Positions 19,830-29,999 of a DNA stretch of 34,307 bases are shown in pieces; position 1 is the first letter of the stretch; each line of letters begins with the position of its first letter. The stretch is from Deltaproteobacteria bacterium (GTDB taxonomy: Bacteria; Desulfobacterota; Desulfuromonadia; Geobacterales; Pseudopelobacteraceae): contig JACMKN010000206.1 in the NCBI GenBank assembly GCA_014380135.1, positions 1 to 34,307 of the forward strand, given 5' to 3'. The notes under the pieces were generated by a model. The model searched no databases. It worked only from the letters and a program-made list of their open reading frames with translations, and was not told the origin of the DNA. The position numbers and the translations under genes were made by a program.

Positions 19830-19866
19830 TGCGCAGTTCAACCCCCAGGTCAAGACAGAGTTCGAC

Positions 19867-22434
19867 ATGATGAAATCTATTACCAAATACAATATGGCAA
19901 GTTCTCTTGTTGCCATTCTGCTCATTACAATGTTTGGGGTTTACTCCCTCAGCCATTACAATGCGCGTGAAACCTTGGAAGAAAATGAAAAGCTTGAAGC
20001 GTGTATAAAAACCTTCTGGCAATTGCTTTCGAACAAGGGGACCGATTTCATGGTTGTAGACGGTAAGCTGCTGGCCGGCACGTATACTGTCAATGGCAAC
20101 TTCGAGCTGCCGGACAAGGTACAGGAGATATTTGGCGGGACGGCCACGATCTTCATGGGGGACGAGCGGGTTTCAACCAACGTACTGACCGCCGCTGGCA
20201 AGCGGGCTGTGGGCACCAAACTGGTAGGCCCGGCCTACGACGCCATTTTCAAACAGGGAAAACCGTATCGTGGTGAGACGGCCATACTCGGGATTCGCTA
20301 CCATACGGCCTACGACCCCATCCGGGACCGCACCGGCAAGATCATCGGCGTTCTCTATGTCGGGGCCAAAACCAGCGTATTACTGTCCAGTCTGTCCGAG
20401 CTTCAAATGCATCTGACCATGATGCTGGCTGGCATTGTGGCGGTCTTCATTATCTTCATGGTATTACTGGGCCGGTCAATGAGGCGGGCTGAAGAGGCTA
20501 ATGAAAGTCATATCAAATTTCAGCAGACCCTGATCGACACGATTCCCATCCCCATTTATTACAAAGATGCTGACTGCCGTTATATCGGCTGCAACAAGGC
20601 TTTTGAGGAGTATGTCGGATTCTGCCAGGAAGAACTGATCGACAAAACGCCCCATGAACTTTGGCCAGCGGAGTTGGCGGAACGCTATCGGCAACAGGAT
20701 CGGGCCCTGCTGGAAAATCCCGGCCTGCAGGTTTATGAAGCCACCGTCAAGTATGCCGATGGCACCCTGCGTGACGTGATTTTCAATAAGGCCACTTTCA
20801 ATGAAAGCAACGGTTCTGTGGGAGGACTGGTGGGCGTTGTTCTTGACATCACCGAGCGCAAAGCGGCCGAAGAGGCCGTCCTGTTTCAGAATATTCTGCT
20901 TTCAACGCAGCAGGAGGCCTCCCTTGATGGAATTCTGGTGGTTGATGAAAACGCAAAAATACTTTCGTTCAACAGTCGCTTCGTGGAAATCATGGCTATT
21001 CCTGCCGAATTGCTGGAAACAAAGAACGACGAACCTGTCTTGAAGTATGTGACTGGCAGGATGATTGACCCCCAAGCCTTTCTGGAGAAGGTGCGTTACC
21101 TGTATGAAGATCGGATGATCTGCTGTCGGGACGAGATTGGCCTTTGCGATGGCAAAACTCTGGACCGTTACACTGTCCCGCTGTTGGGGGATAACGGGCG
21201 CTATTATGGCCGGCTTTGGTCCTTCCGCGACATCACCGAACGCAAGGCGGCCGAGGAAGTAACCAGGAACGCTTATCAGCAGCTGCAGGACATCGTGGAG
21301 TTTCTGCCGGATGCCACATTTGTCGTGGATAAGGATAAACGGGTGATTGCCTGGAACCAGGCGATTGAAAAAATGACCGGACTGAAAAAAGAGGATGTGA
21401 TCGGCAAGGGCGATTACGTCTATTCAATACCCTTCTATGGAGAGCGTCGCCCGATTCTGATTGATTATATCGATGAGGATCTTGAGTTTATCAGACGTAA
21501 ATATGCCTATATCAATGTAGAAGGCAGAACCCTTTTTGCAGAAACCAACATTCCTTCATTCCGCAATGACGGTCCCTGCCATCTGTGGGCTACCGCTACG
21601 CCTTTATTTGACGGTCAAGGTAATCAGGTGGGCGGGATCGAATCCATCCGAGACATTACCGAATACAAACGGTCGGAGGAAGAACAGTCCCGTCTGGTAG
21701 CGCAACTGAATCAGGCACGTATGATGCGTTCTTTCATGGTCAGGTTGAGCCATGATCTGAAAACACCGCTGACCCCCCTGCACATTCTTTTACCGATGAT
21801 TATGGCGCGTGTCGAGGACCCTGAACTTAAAAAGATGCTGGATCTCTGTTTTAAAAACACCATAATAATAAAGGAACTGACGGACAAAACCGGAACGCTT
21901 GTCAAGCTCTCCTCCGATATAAAACCGTACGAACTTGAGCATATTCAACTTGCTTCATTGCTTGATGAAAGCCTGGCCGTGTGCGCCGGTGCTTTTGCCG
22001 GTGATGGGGGCAGTTGCAAAAACGGGATTGATCCGGCGATTGTCGTCCAGGTTGTAACATCTCAGATAAAAGAGCTCTTCACGAATCTGATCTCGAACGC
22101 TGTGCGTTATTCGCACGTGAACAGGGACATTTGCATTAATGCTGATATTAGTTCCGAAACTGTAACGGTATCGGTTATCGATAAAGGTATTGGTTTGGAT
22201 CAGGCTCATCTGCAAATTATCTTTGACGAGTTTTTCAAGGTGGATGAATCACGCCACGATCTTGAAGCATCCGGCCTGGGACTCTCGATCTGCAAGCGCA
22301 TAGTGCAGAATCACGGCGGAAGGATATGGGCTGAAAGCGCTGGACTGGGGTACGGCACAAGCATTATGTTCACGCTCAATCAGCAGTTTAAATGTGATGG
22401 TAACACTCAAAAGGAGAGGGCAGGTAATGAATAG
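19867..22434 (+). CDS. Membrane sensor histidine kinase: Cache-like periplasmic domain, three PAS domains, HisKA-like, HATPase
   Basis: N-terminal TM; Cache-like 'GGTATIFMGDERVSTNVLTAAGKRAVGTKLVGPAYDAIFKQGKPYRGETAILGIRYHTAYDPIRDRTGKIIGVLYVG'; repeated PAS C-termini 'DITERKAAEE'; SHDLKTPLTPL; ASGLGLSICKRIV. Confidence 0.9.
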   Translation: MMKSITKYNMASSLVAILLITMFGVYSLSHYNARETLEENEKLEACIKTFWQLLSNKGTDFMVVDGKLLAGTYTVNGNFELPDKVQEIFGGTATIFMGDERVSTNVLTAAGKRAVGTKLVGPAYDAIFKQGKPYRGETAILGIRYHTAYDPIRDRTGKIIGVLYVGAKTSVLLSSLSELQMHLTMMLAGIVAVFIIFMVLLGRSMRRAEEANESHIKFQQTLIDTIPIPIYYKDADCRYIGCNKAFEEYVGFCQEELIDKTPHELWPAELAERYRQQDRALLENPGLQVYEATVKYADGTLRDVIFNKATFNESNGSVGGLVGVVLDITERKAAEEAVLFQNILLSTQQEASLDGILVVDENAKILSFNSRFVEIMAIPAELLETKNDEPVLKYVTGRMIDPQAFLEKVRYLYEDRMICCRDEIGLCDGKTLDRYTVPLLGDNGRYYGRLWSFRDITERKAAEEVTRNAYQQLQDIVEFLPDATFVVDKDKRVIAWNQAIEKMTGLKKEDVIGKGDYVYSIPFYGERRPILIDYIDEDLEFIRRKYAYINVEGRTLFAETNIPSFRNDGPCHLWATATPLFDGQGNQVGGIESIRDITEYKRSEEEQSRLVAQLNQARMMRSFMVRLSHDLKTPLTPLHILLPMIMARVEDPELKKMLDLCFKNTIIIKELTDKTGTLVKLSSDIKPYELEHIQLASLLDESLAVCAGAFAGDGGSCKNGIDPAIVVQVVTSQIKELFTNLISNAVRYSHVNRDICINADISSETVTVSVIDKGIGLDQAHLQIIFDEFFKVDESRHDLEASGLGLSICKRIVQNHGGRIWAESAGLGYGTSIMFTLNQQFKCDGNTQKERAGNE

Positions 22435-22819
22435 GAAAGTAATGCTTGTTGATGATGAAGCCATGATCAGAGAGGCCGTTGAGATCCTTTTTCAGTCAGA
22501 GGGACTGGATATTACTACTGCCTCGGGCGGGGAAGAATGCCTGGGTCTTCTGAAGGCGGGTTTCAGGGGGGTGATTTTGATGGATGTCATGATGCCCAGA
22601 ATGGACGGTTGGAGTACAATCCGCAGAATAGTGGAAGACGAACTCTATGAAGGCAACATAATCGTCATGCTGACAGCCTTGGAGGCACCTTGCGCCAAGA
22701 TGGATGGGTTGCAGGAGTATGTCACCGATTATGTTACCAAGCCATTTGATACGAATAACCTGCTGGATTCCATCCAATATTATCTGAGTCTTCTGCAGAC
22801 GGAGGAGGATGGACCATGA
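22427..22819 (+). CDS. Single-domain response regulator, paralogue of 17125-17523
   Basis: MNRKVMLVDDEAMIREAVEILFQSEGL...GFRGVILMDVMMPRMDGWSTI...GNIIVMLTALEAP...YVTKPF; start ATG 22427 after AAGGAGA. Confidence 0.9.
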   Translation: MNRKVMLVDDEAMIREAVEILFQSEGLDITTASGGEECLGLLKAGFRGVILMDVMMPRMDGWSTIRRIVEDELYEGNIIVMLTALEAPCAKMDGLQEYVTDYVTKPFDTNNLLDSIQYYLSLLQTEEDGP

Positions 22820-23424
22820 CCAATACGAATATTGTCATGATCGGGGTTTCAACGGGCGGACCGATCGTTCTCAAGCGCCTATTCGGCGAACTGCCACAGT
22901 TGGACGCTGCTTTCGTGATAGTGCTGCACATTCCGCCCGGTATGGATTACCGGATTGCCAAAAGTCTGGCGAGCGTGGCGGCAATGCCCGTGGCTCTGGC
23001 CGAGGATGGCGACTATCTTCGCAGCGGGCAGATCTATCTCGCCCCGGGAGGTTTTCACCTGAAACTGGAAGGCAACAGCCGCATAATCCTGGAGGAGGGG
23101 CCACGGGTAAACTTTGTTCAGCCTTCCGTTGATGTGGCGATGAAATCACTGCTAAAGCCGCTGAAACGGGGACGCATGATCGGTGTCATCCTGACCGGCA
23201 TGGGCCGGGACGGAGCCGAAGGGATTCGGCATATCAAGGATCTGGGAGGCACCACATTCGCACAGGATCAGGAATCATCGGCCATCTACGGCATGCCGCA
23301 GGCCGCTGCCGAAACCGGTGCGGTCGATTTCGTGCTTCCTCCCGAGAAGATCGGCCGCAAGCTGGTGGAACTGCTTTCCTGCCGCTTGGGCGAACAGCGC
23401 TTGGCCCCTGCCGTTAGCCATTAA
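22816..23424 (+). CDS. CheB-type methylesterase domain protein lacking a receiver domain
   Basis: GVSTGGPIVL (Ser), VIVLHIPPGMD (His), LTGMGRDGAEG (Asp): complete triad motifs; only 202 aa. Confidence 0.9.
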   Translation: MTNTNIVMIGVSTGGPIVLKRLFGELPQLDAAFVIVLHIPPGMDYRIAKSLASVAAMPVALAEDGDYLRSGQIYLAPGGFHLKLEGNSRIILEEGPRVNFVQPSVDVAMKSLLKPLKRGRMIGVILTGMGRDGAEGIRHIKDLGGTTFAQDQESSAIYGMPQAAAETGAVDFVLPPEKIGRKLVELLSCRLGEQRLAPAVSH

Positions 23425-23445
23425 TGCAGGACTTGGAGGAACCCA

Positions 23446-24630
23446 GTGTTGCACAGTCATGAATCCGGACAGATAAGGCACCATGAAAAAGCTCTGCTGG
23501 ATATTTTGGATACGCTCCCTTCCATCATAGTCAGGGTAGATCGTGACGGTCGGGTTGATCTTGTCAACCGGCGCTTCGAGCAGCTCAGCGGCGTTTCTGC
23601 CGCAGATGCGCGGGGAAAACTGCTCGCAACGCTGATTCCGCAGTTTGCCGGCCAACTGCAGCAGGTGGCCGAAGTCATCGATTGTCACGCACCGTTAACC
23701 AATGAGAGGATTCAGTCCGGCAGCGGTGCGGATCTGCGCTATTACTCGCTGCAGATCTATCCGCTCAATTCCGGAGCTTTTGGAATGGCGGTCATCCGCA
23801 TCGACGATGTCACCGAGCATGTCCGCATCGAGGAAATCATGGCCCAGACCGAAAAGATGATCATGGTCGGCGGTCTGGCAGCCGGCATGGCCCACGAGAT
23901 CAATAATCCGCTGGGGGCCATCATGCAGCATGCCCAGAACATCGAGCGGCGTGTGTCTCCGACGATTGCCGCAAATCTGAAGGCGGCCGATGAGGTGGGG
24001 GTCAGCCTGGAGCTGGTGCGGGACTACCTGGAAAAACGGGGTATTTTCGAGTTTATAAGCCATATACGATCGGCCGGTGTGCGCGCCTCAACCATAATCA
24101 ACAATATGCTGCATTTCAGTCGCCGCAGCGAAGTGCGGCTTGAGACCGTAGATCTGGCGGTCATGCTGGATCGGGTGCTGGAGTTGGCCGCCAGCGACTA
24201 TGATATGAAAAAGGTGTACGACTTCCGCAATATAAAACTGGTTCGGGAATATGCCGCGGATATGCCTTTGATCGCGATGACGATGGAGATGGAGCAGGTC
24301 GTCATCAATATTCTCAAAAACGCGGCTCAGGCCTTGTCGCAGATCGGAACCGGAAGCTTTCCGCGCATAATACTGCGGACGCGGCCCGACGGAGATAAGG
24401 CCGTGATAGAAATTGAGGATAACGGGCCCGGTATGGATGAGTCCACCCGCCTGCGGGTATTCGAGCCGTTCTTCTCCACCAAGGATGTTGGTGTCGGCAC
24501 CGGACTGGGGTTGTCGGTCGCCTACGCCATCGTTACCAACGGGCACCATGGCACGATCGACGTACTGTCGCAACCGGGCCAGGGGTGCAATTTTATCATC
24601 AAGCTTCCGATTCAGGGGAGGAACCTGTGA
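23446..24630 (+). CDS. PAS-domain histidine kinase
   Basis: PAS 'LPSIIVRVDRDGRVDLVNRRFEQLSGVSAADARGK'; GLAAGMAHEINNPLGAIMQHAQNIERR; GTGLGLSVAYAIV. Confidence 0.92.
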   Translation: MLHSHESGQIRHHEKALLDILDTLPSIIVRVDRDGRVDLVNRRFEQLSGVSAADARGKLLATLIPQFAGQLQQVAEVIDCHAPLTNERIQSGSGADLRYYSLQIYPLNSGAFGMAVIRIDDVTEHVRIEEIMAQTEKMIMVGGLAAGMAHEINNPLGAIMQHAQNIERRVSPTIAANLKAADEVGVSLELVRDYLEKRGIFEFISHIRSAGVRASTIINNMLHFSRRSEVRLETVDLAVMLDRVLELAASDYDMKKVYDFRNIKLVREYAADMPLIAMTMEMEQVVINILKNAAQALSQIGTGSFPRIILRTRPDGDKAVIEIEDNGPGMDESTRLRVFEPFFSTKDVGVGTGLGLSVAYAIVTNGHHGTIDVLSQPGQGCNFIIKLPIQGRNL

Positions 24631-25016
24631 GTGCTGCCGAAATTTCGATACTGCTGGTTGATGATGATGAGATGATCAGGGAATGCATCTGCGCCTATCT
24701 GGAGGATGAGGGCTTCAGCGTGCGCTTTGCAGCCAGCGGCGAGGAGGCGCTGGAGACCATTGCCGCCATCCGGCCGACGGTCTGCATCTCGGATATGCGT
24801 CTACCCGGTATGAACGGGGTGGTCTTCATCGGCAAGGCCCACCTGCTCTGCCCTGAGACCGGTTTCATGCTGCACAGCGGCCTGGCCTATAGCCTGTCGG
24901 ACGAACTGCGGGCCATTGGCATGACCGCTGATGATGTCTTCCTCAAACCGATCCACGAGCTTTCAACGCTGATCAAAAGAATTACTGAAATTGCAGCGGC
25001 GGGGAAAAAATCATGA
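24627..25016 (+). CDS. Single-domain response regulator
   Basis: ILLVDDDEMIRECICAYLEDEGF...VCISDMRLPGMNGV...VFLKPI; GTG start at 24627 overlapping the upstream TGA, RBS GGGGAGG. Confidence 0.88.
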   Translation: MSAAEISILLVDDDEMIRECICAYLEDEGFSVRFAASGEEALETIAAIRPTVCISDMRLPGMNGVVFIGKAHLLCPETGFMLHSGLAYSLSDELRAIGMTADDVFLKPIHELSTLIKRITEIAAAGKKS

Positions 25017-27130
25017 TGCGGCGGTTTGGTACCGATCTGGTGCTTTTGACGATAGATGACGAAGAGTCTGTCCGCAGCAGTATTGCCGCTTTTTTTGAGG
25101 ACTGCGGTTTCAGCGTGATGCAGGCTTGTGACGGGCGAGAAGGAATCGGGATGATCCATGCCGTGCGCCCGGATGTTGTCATTACCGATCTGCGCATGCC
25201 CCACATGGACGGCCTGGAGGTCGTGGATGAAATCAAACGAATCGATGGAAATCTGCCGGTGATCGTCCTCTCCGGCACCGGCGTGCTGGCCGATGCCGTC
25301 CTGGCCCTGCGGCGCGGTGCCTGGGACTATCTGCCGAAGCCGGTTCCGGATCTGGTGGAGCTGGAATTGGTCGTCGCCCGTTGTCTGGAACGTGCCCATC
25401 TTCTGCGGGAAAATAGAGAGCATCACTGCAATCTGGAGCGCCTGGTGGATCAACGCACTTCCGAACTTCGCAAGCTGAGCGCAGCGGTAGAGCAGAGCGC
25501 CAACAGCGTTATTATTACCGGCGTGGACGGCATCATCGAATATGTCAATCCCAAGTTCAGCCAGACCTTCGGGTATACATTTGATGAAGCGGTGGGGCAG
25601 ACTCCCCGAATTTTAAAATCAGGCCGACAGCTGGACAGTTATTACGCTGAGATGTGGAATACGATCGGTTCCGGCAGGGAGTGGCAGGGCGAATTCTGCA
25701 ACAAAGCCAAGGATGGCAGGCTTTATTGGGAGTTGTGCAGTATAGCGCCGATCAAGGACGAGACCGGCAAAATCACCAGTTTTGTCGCCATCAAGGAAGA
25801 CATCACCGATCGCAAGCGGCACGAGGAACAGTTGTACTATCAGGCCAACTTTGATGTACTGACCGGCTTGCCCAATCGCTTCTATTTCCAGAAACACCTG
25901 GAGCTGCAGCTGGAACTGATCGACTGTCAGAGCCAGTTCCTGTCACTGCTGGTACTGGATGTGGATAATCTCAAGTCTGTCAACGACATCTTCGGACACG
26001 GTTTCGGTGACCTTCTGCTGACGGAGATAGCGCATCGGCTGGAGCTGGTATGTGGTGCCGGCTGCTTCGTATCCCGTTTCGTAGGCGACGAGTTCGTGGT
26101 TGTTCTGCCGCTGTCATCCGAAGCCGACCTGGCTGTCTTTTTGGGCGAGAAGATCCGCGGCGCTCTGAACGAAGTTTTTCAGATCAAAGGCACAGAAATC
26201 GTTACAACCGTCAGTATCGGGGTTGTAGTGTACCCGGAGGATGGCGAATGCGTCGAGAGTCTGCTGAAAAATGCCGAGGCGGCCATGTACCAGGCCAAGA
26301 AGATCGGCAAGAACATGGTCAGTTTCTATAGCAGCGAGCTTAACAACCAGCTGGAGCAGCGTTTTCTGCTGGAGTCAAGACTGCACAAGGCGCTGGAACG
26401 GGGCGAGTTCAGCCTGCAGTATCAGCCGCAGATCAACCGGGCCAGCGGAGCGATTGTCGGTGCGGAGGCTCTTCTGCGCTGGACACCGGCCGGCGAGGCA
26501 CCGGTTTCGCCGGCGCTGTTCATTCCGTTGCTGGAAGAGAGCGGAATGATTGTTGCCGTGGGTGAGTGGGTCCTTCGGCAGGCCTGTTTGCAGGCTGTGG
26601 CCTGGCTGAAGCAAGGGCTGCCGTCCCTGCGCATGTCGGTCAATATTTCGGCCCTGCAGTTCATGCGCAGCGATCTGGATCTGACGGTGCGGCGGATTCT
26701 GCACGAAAGTGGGCTTGATCCGCATTTTCTCTGTCTGGAACTGACCGAAAGCATGGTTATGATCGACAGCGACCGTACCATGGCGATGCTGACTACTCTG
26801 ACCCAAACCGGCCTGACCCTTTCACTGGATGACTTCGGCACCGGCTATTCCTCCCTGGCCTACCTGGGGCGACTGCCGATCAATGAACTGAAAATCGACA
26901 TGTCATTCGTACAGCGCATGCTGACGACCAGAAACGATGCGGCCGTGGTCAATACGATCATTGCCATGGGGCAGGGACTGGATATGGAACTGGTGGCCGA
27001 AGGGGTGGAGACGGAAGAACAGTTTGCCTATCTGGCGGCCAGAGATTGCGCGATTATTCAGGGCTACTATTTCAGCCGTCCCCTGGCGCCGGATGGTTTT
27101 GCCCGGTTTTGCTGGGAGTGGCAGGGTTGA
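25013..27130 (+). CDS. REC-PAS-GGDEF(degenerate)-EAL c-di-GMP signalling protein
   Basis: REC TIDDEESVRSSI...VITDLRMPHMDGL; PAS; GGDEF region 'DVLTGLPNRFYFQKHL...SRFVGDEFVVVLP'; EAL 'GAEALLRW', 'LELTESMVM', 'SLDDFGTGYSSLAYLGRLPINELKID', 'VAEGVETEEQ'. Confidence 0.93.
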   Translation: MMRRFGTDLVLLTIDDEESVRSSIAAFFEDCGFSVMQACDGREGIGMIHAVRPDVVITDLRMPHMDGLEVVDEIKRIDGNLPVIVLSGTGVLADAVLALRRGAWDYLPKPVPDLVELELVVARCLERAHLLRENREHHCNLERLVDQRTSELRKLSAAVEQSANSVIITGVDGIIEYVNPKFSQTFGYTFDEAVGQTPRILKSGRQLDSYYAEMWNTIGSGREWQGEFCNKAKDGRLYWELCSIAPIKDETGKITSFVAIKEDITDRKRHEEQLYYQANFDVLTGLPNRFYFQKHLELQLELIDCQSQFLSLLVLDVDNLKSVNDIFGHGFGDLLLTEIAHRLELVCGAGCFVSRFVGDEFVVVLPLSSEADLAVFLGEKIRGALNEVFQIKGTEIVTTVSIGVVVYPEDGECVESLLKNAEAAMYQAKKIGKNMVSFYSSELNNQLEQRFLLESRLHKALERGEFSLQYQPQINRASGAIVGAEALLRWTPAGEAPVSPALFIPLLEESGMIVAVGEWVLRQACLQAVAWLKQGLPSLRMSVNISALQFMRSDLDLTVRRILHESGLDPHFLCLELTESMVMIDSDRTMAMLTTLTQTGLTLSLDDFGTGYSSLAYLGRLPINELKIDMSFVQRMLTTRNDAAVVNTIIAMGQGLDMELVAEGVETEEQFAYLAARDCAIIQGYYFSRPLAPDGFARFCWEWQG

Positions 27131-27245
27131 GCCGTATTGCCGGATTCAAACTGCTGTGAAACGCTGCATTACCAGGTGTCTTTTTTGCCCATATGTGTTA
27201 ATTAAAAACTGTCTTTATTGAATTTTGTGCCATTTGGAAGCTGTC

Positions 27246-29924
27246 ATGCAGACCAATTATTACAATCAGATAAAACGAAAGTACTTGTTTGCGGGTGGGG
27301 GAGGGGGGCTGGTTCTGGCCGGACTGTTCTGCTGGCACGCTGTGACTGAATACCGTCTTGCGACGCTGGCAAATGTCGGTCAAAAAGAGACGCTCGCCTC
27401 CTGGTACGCAACAATTTACGTAGAGGCATTGATCGGCGGGCTGTTGATACTGCTTGTCGCCACCCTGTTTTTTCTTTTCCTGCGACAGATAAAAAAGCTT
27501 GAATTTGCCAATCTGAAGCTGCTTTCGCAGCAGGAAGAACTGCAGTTCAAGGCCGAACTGATCGATTCTGCTTCTGATGCGATCCTGCTGCTGGACGAAA
27601 AAGGGGGCGTGATACAGTTCAATAATGCTTTCTGCAAAATCACCGGCCGCAGTCGTCCGGAATTGGATATGGTGAATATTCAGGATTTAAAGCCGGCTGA
27701 AAACGCCGGGCTGGTGGAAGAGCGCATTCAGCAGATCCTGAAAAACGGTGAGGCGGTCTTTGAGTCGGTCTATCGGCATGTGTCGGGCACGAATGTTTCG
27801 GTCGAGGTTCATGCCAGATCAGTAGATATCGGGCACAGGCAGCTCGTTTTGGGTGTCTTGCGGGACATAAGCGAGCAGAAGGCGCTTGAGAAAACCCTGC
27901 AAAAAGTTGCTTCGGAGTGGCGGGATACCTTTGATTCCGTTGAAGATGTGGTCTGGTTGCTGGATATGAATCGCCGGATTATCCGTGCCAATAAGGCCAC
28001 CCAGAAGTTATTCAATAAATTACCAATGGAGGTTGTGGGGCTTTGCTGCTGTGAAATCGGTCACGATGATCTGAAACAGCATCATGCCTGTCCGTTTAAC
28101 CGGATGATGGAATCAAAAAAACGCGCATCGATTCAGATGCCGGTTGCCGATAAGTGGTTTGAAGTCTCGGTTGACCCGGTTTTATCTGCAGACGGTGTGG
28201 TCTACAACGCCGTTCACATTATCAAGGACATTACTGCCATTAAAAGTACCGAACTGCGTGAACGTGTCCGGGCCGAAATTCTGGAACGGATTGCCGGTGG
28301 TGATCCTCTGCCGCAGCTACTCACGTTCATTGCCCTTGCCATCGAAAAGGAATGTCCGGAAGCGCTCTGTTCTATTATGCTGGTCGATGAAGAGGGTGAA
28401 CGCCTGACAACCGGCGCGGCGCCCAGTCTGCCGGAGGCGTATAACATGGCGGTAAACAGAACCAGAATCGGCGAGGGGATCGGTTCGTGCGGTACGGCGG
28501 CCTTCCGCAGGGAACGGGTCGTGGCGGAGGACATTGACACCCATCCCTTCTGGAAAGGATTTATTCCGGCGCAGGAGGCCGGTCTCCGGTCGTGCTGGTC
28601 GGAGCCGATCTTTTCCTCCGTCGGACAGTTGCTTGGTACCTTTGCCATCTACCACCGCATACCGGCTGCTCCCGGCGAAGAGGAAATAGGACTGATACAG
28701 CAGGCGGCAGCTTTTGCAGGTATCGCTATCGAGCGCAGTAAAAACGAGCTGGAGCGGGAACAGCTGGAAAATCTGCTGAGCCAGTCGCAGAAGATGGAGG
28801 CGATCGGGCACCTGGCCGGCGGTGTGGCTCACGATTTCAACAATCTGCTGACCCCGATCATCATCTACTCGGACATGCTCAAGCGGGCTTTGCCGGACGA
28901 CGAAAAGCTGCAATCCAAGATCGACGGCATCATCATGGCTTCCCATAAGGCACGCGATCTGACCCAGCAACTGTTGAGTTTCGGTCGCAAGCAGGTCATG
29001 CAGATGCAGGTGCAGGATCTGAACGAGATCATTATGTCTTTCTTCTCGATCATGCGCCGGGCATTGCGGGAAAATATCGACCTCAAGCTACAGCTGGCCG
29101 TGCAGCCGGCCATGGTTCGCGCCGATCGCTCAAAAATCGAACAGGTACTTCTCAATCTGGCAATTAACGCCCAGGACGCCATCTCAGAAAATGGTGTCAT
29201 TTCGATAGATACAGGCCATATCATGATCGATGATGAATATGCCCGTCTGCATCCCGGCATGAAAACCGGCTACTATATCCAGATGTCATTCAGTGACAAC
29301 GGCTGCGGCATGGGTGATGAGACCATGCGGCACATCTTCGAGCCGTTCTTTACGACCAAGCAGGTCGGCCACGGCACCGGCCTTGGTCTCGCAAATGTTT
29401 ATGGTATTGTAAAACAGCACAACGCTTATATCTCGGCTCTGAGCAGACCCGGAAACGGAACGACCTTTAAAGTCTACTTTCCGCTGACAAGCGAACAGCC
29501 GAACGTCGTAAAACCGCAATTATGCATCAACGATGAATATCAAGCCGGCGTGGAGACGATCCTGCTGGTCGAGGATAACGAGATGGTTCGTGCGATGTCC
29601 ACCGATCTGCTGGAAGGGCTCGGTTACACGGTGCTGGTCGCTGATCATCCTGCAAGAGCTCTGGAAATTGCACGACAGGCAACGGCGAAGATCGACCTGG
29701 TTATCACCGATGTCGTCATGCCGGGTATGAACGGCAGGCAGCTTTTTGAACAGTTAACCACCGACCATCCCGAAATCGACAAGGTGCTCTTCATGTCGGG
29801 CTACACCAACAACGTCATCGTAACCGACGGCGTTCTGGAAGAGGGACTGCATTTTCTGCAGAAGCCGTTTACAGCCGATGCCATGATGGCTAAAGTCAGG
29901 GACCTGCTGCATCCGGTGCTGTAA
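27246..29924 (+). CDS. Membrane hybrid histidine kinase: 2 TM, PAS-PAS-GAF-HisKA-HATPase-REC
   Basis: PAS '[29 protein letters not shown]'; GAF '[28 protein letters not shown]'; [50 protein letters not shown]...[15 protein letters not shown]. Confidence 0.92.
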   Translation: MQTNYYNQIKRKYLFAGGGGGLVLAGLFCWHAVTEYRLATLANVGQKETLASWYATIYVEALIGGLLILLVATLFFLFLRQIKKLEFANLKLLSQQEELQFKAELIDSASDAILLLDEKGGVIQFNNAFCKITGRSRPELDMVNIQDLKPAENAGLVEERIQQILKNGEAVFESVYRHVSGTNVSVEVHARSVDIGHRQLVLGVLRDISEQKALEKTLQKVASEWRDTFDSVEDVVWLLDMNRRIIRANKATQKLFNKLPMEVVGLCCCEIGHDDLKQHHACPFNRMMESKKRASIQMPVADKWFEVSVDPVLSADGVVYNAVHIIKDITAIKSTELRERVRAEILERIAGGDPLPQLLTFIALAIEKECPEALCSIMLVDEEGERLTTGAAPSLPEAYNMAVNRTRIGEGIGSCGTAAFRRERVVAEDIDTHPFWKGFIPAQEAGLRSCWSEPIFSSVGQLLGTFAIYHRIPAAPGEEEIGLIQQAAAFAGIAIERSKNELEREQLENLLSQSQKMEAIGHLAGGVAHDFNNLLTPIIIYSDMLKRALPDDEKLQSKIDGIIMASHKARDLTQQLLSFGRKQVMQMQVQDLNEIIMSFFSIMRRALRENIDLKLQLAVQPAMVRADRSKIEQVLLNLAINAQDAISENGVISIDTGHIMIDDEYARLHPGMKTGYYIQMSFSDNGCGMGDETMRHIFEPFFTTKQVGHGTGLGLANVYGIVKQHNAYISALSRPGNGTTFKVYFPLTSEQPNVVKPQLCINDEYQAGVETILLVEDNEMVRAMSTDLLEGLGYTVLVADHPARALEIARQATAKIDLVITDVVMPGMNGRQLFEQLTTDHPEIDKVLFMSGYTNNVIVTDGVLEEGLHFLQKPFTADAMMAKVRDLLHPVL

Positions 29925-29999
29925 TCATAAATTTAATGAAAAAGTTTGGACAGTGGCGGTTTTATTATCCGGGATTTCTACCGATTTCGAGGGTGCAAC

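Noticed and set aside
27234-27249. TGGAAGctgtcATGCA resembling a -24/-12 element before the hybrid kinase
   Set aside because: Lacks the conserved C after GG and overlaps the ATG start codon at 27246, so it cannot serve the annotated start.
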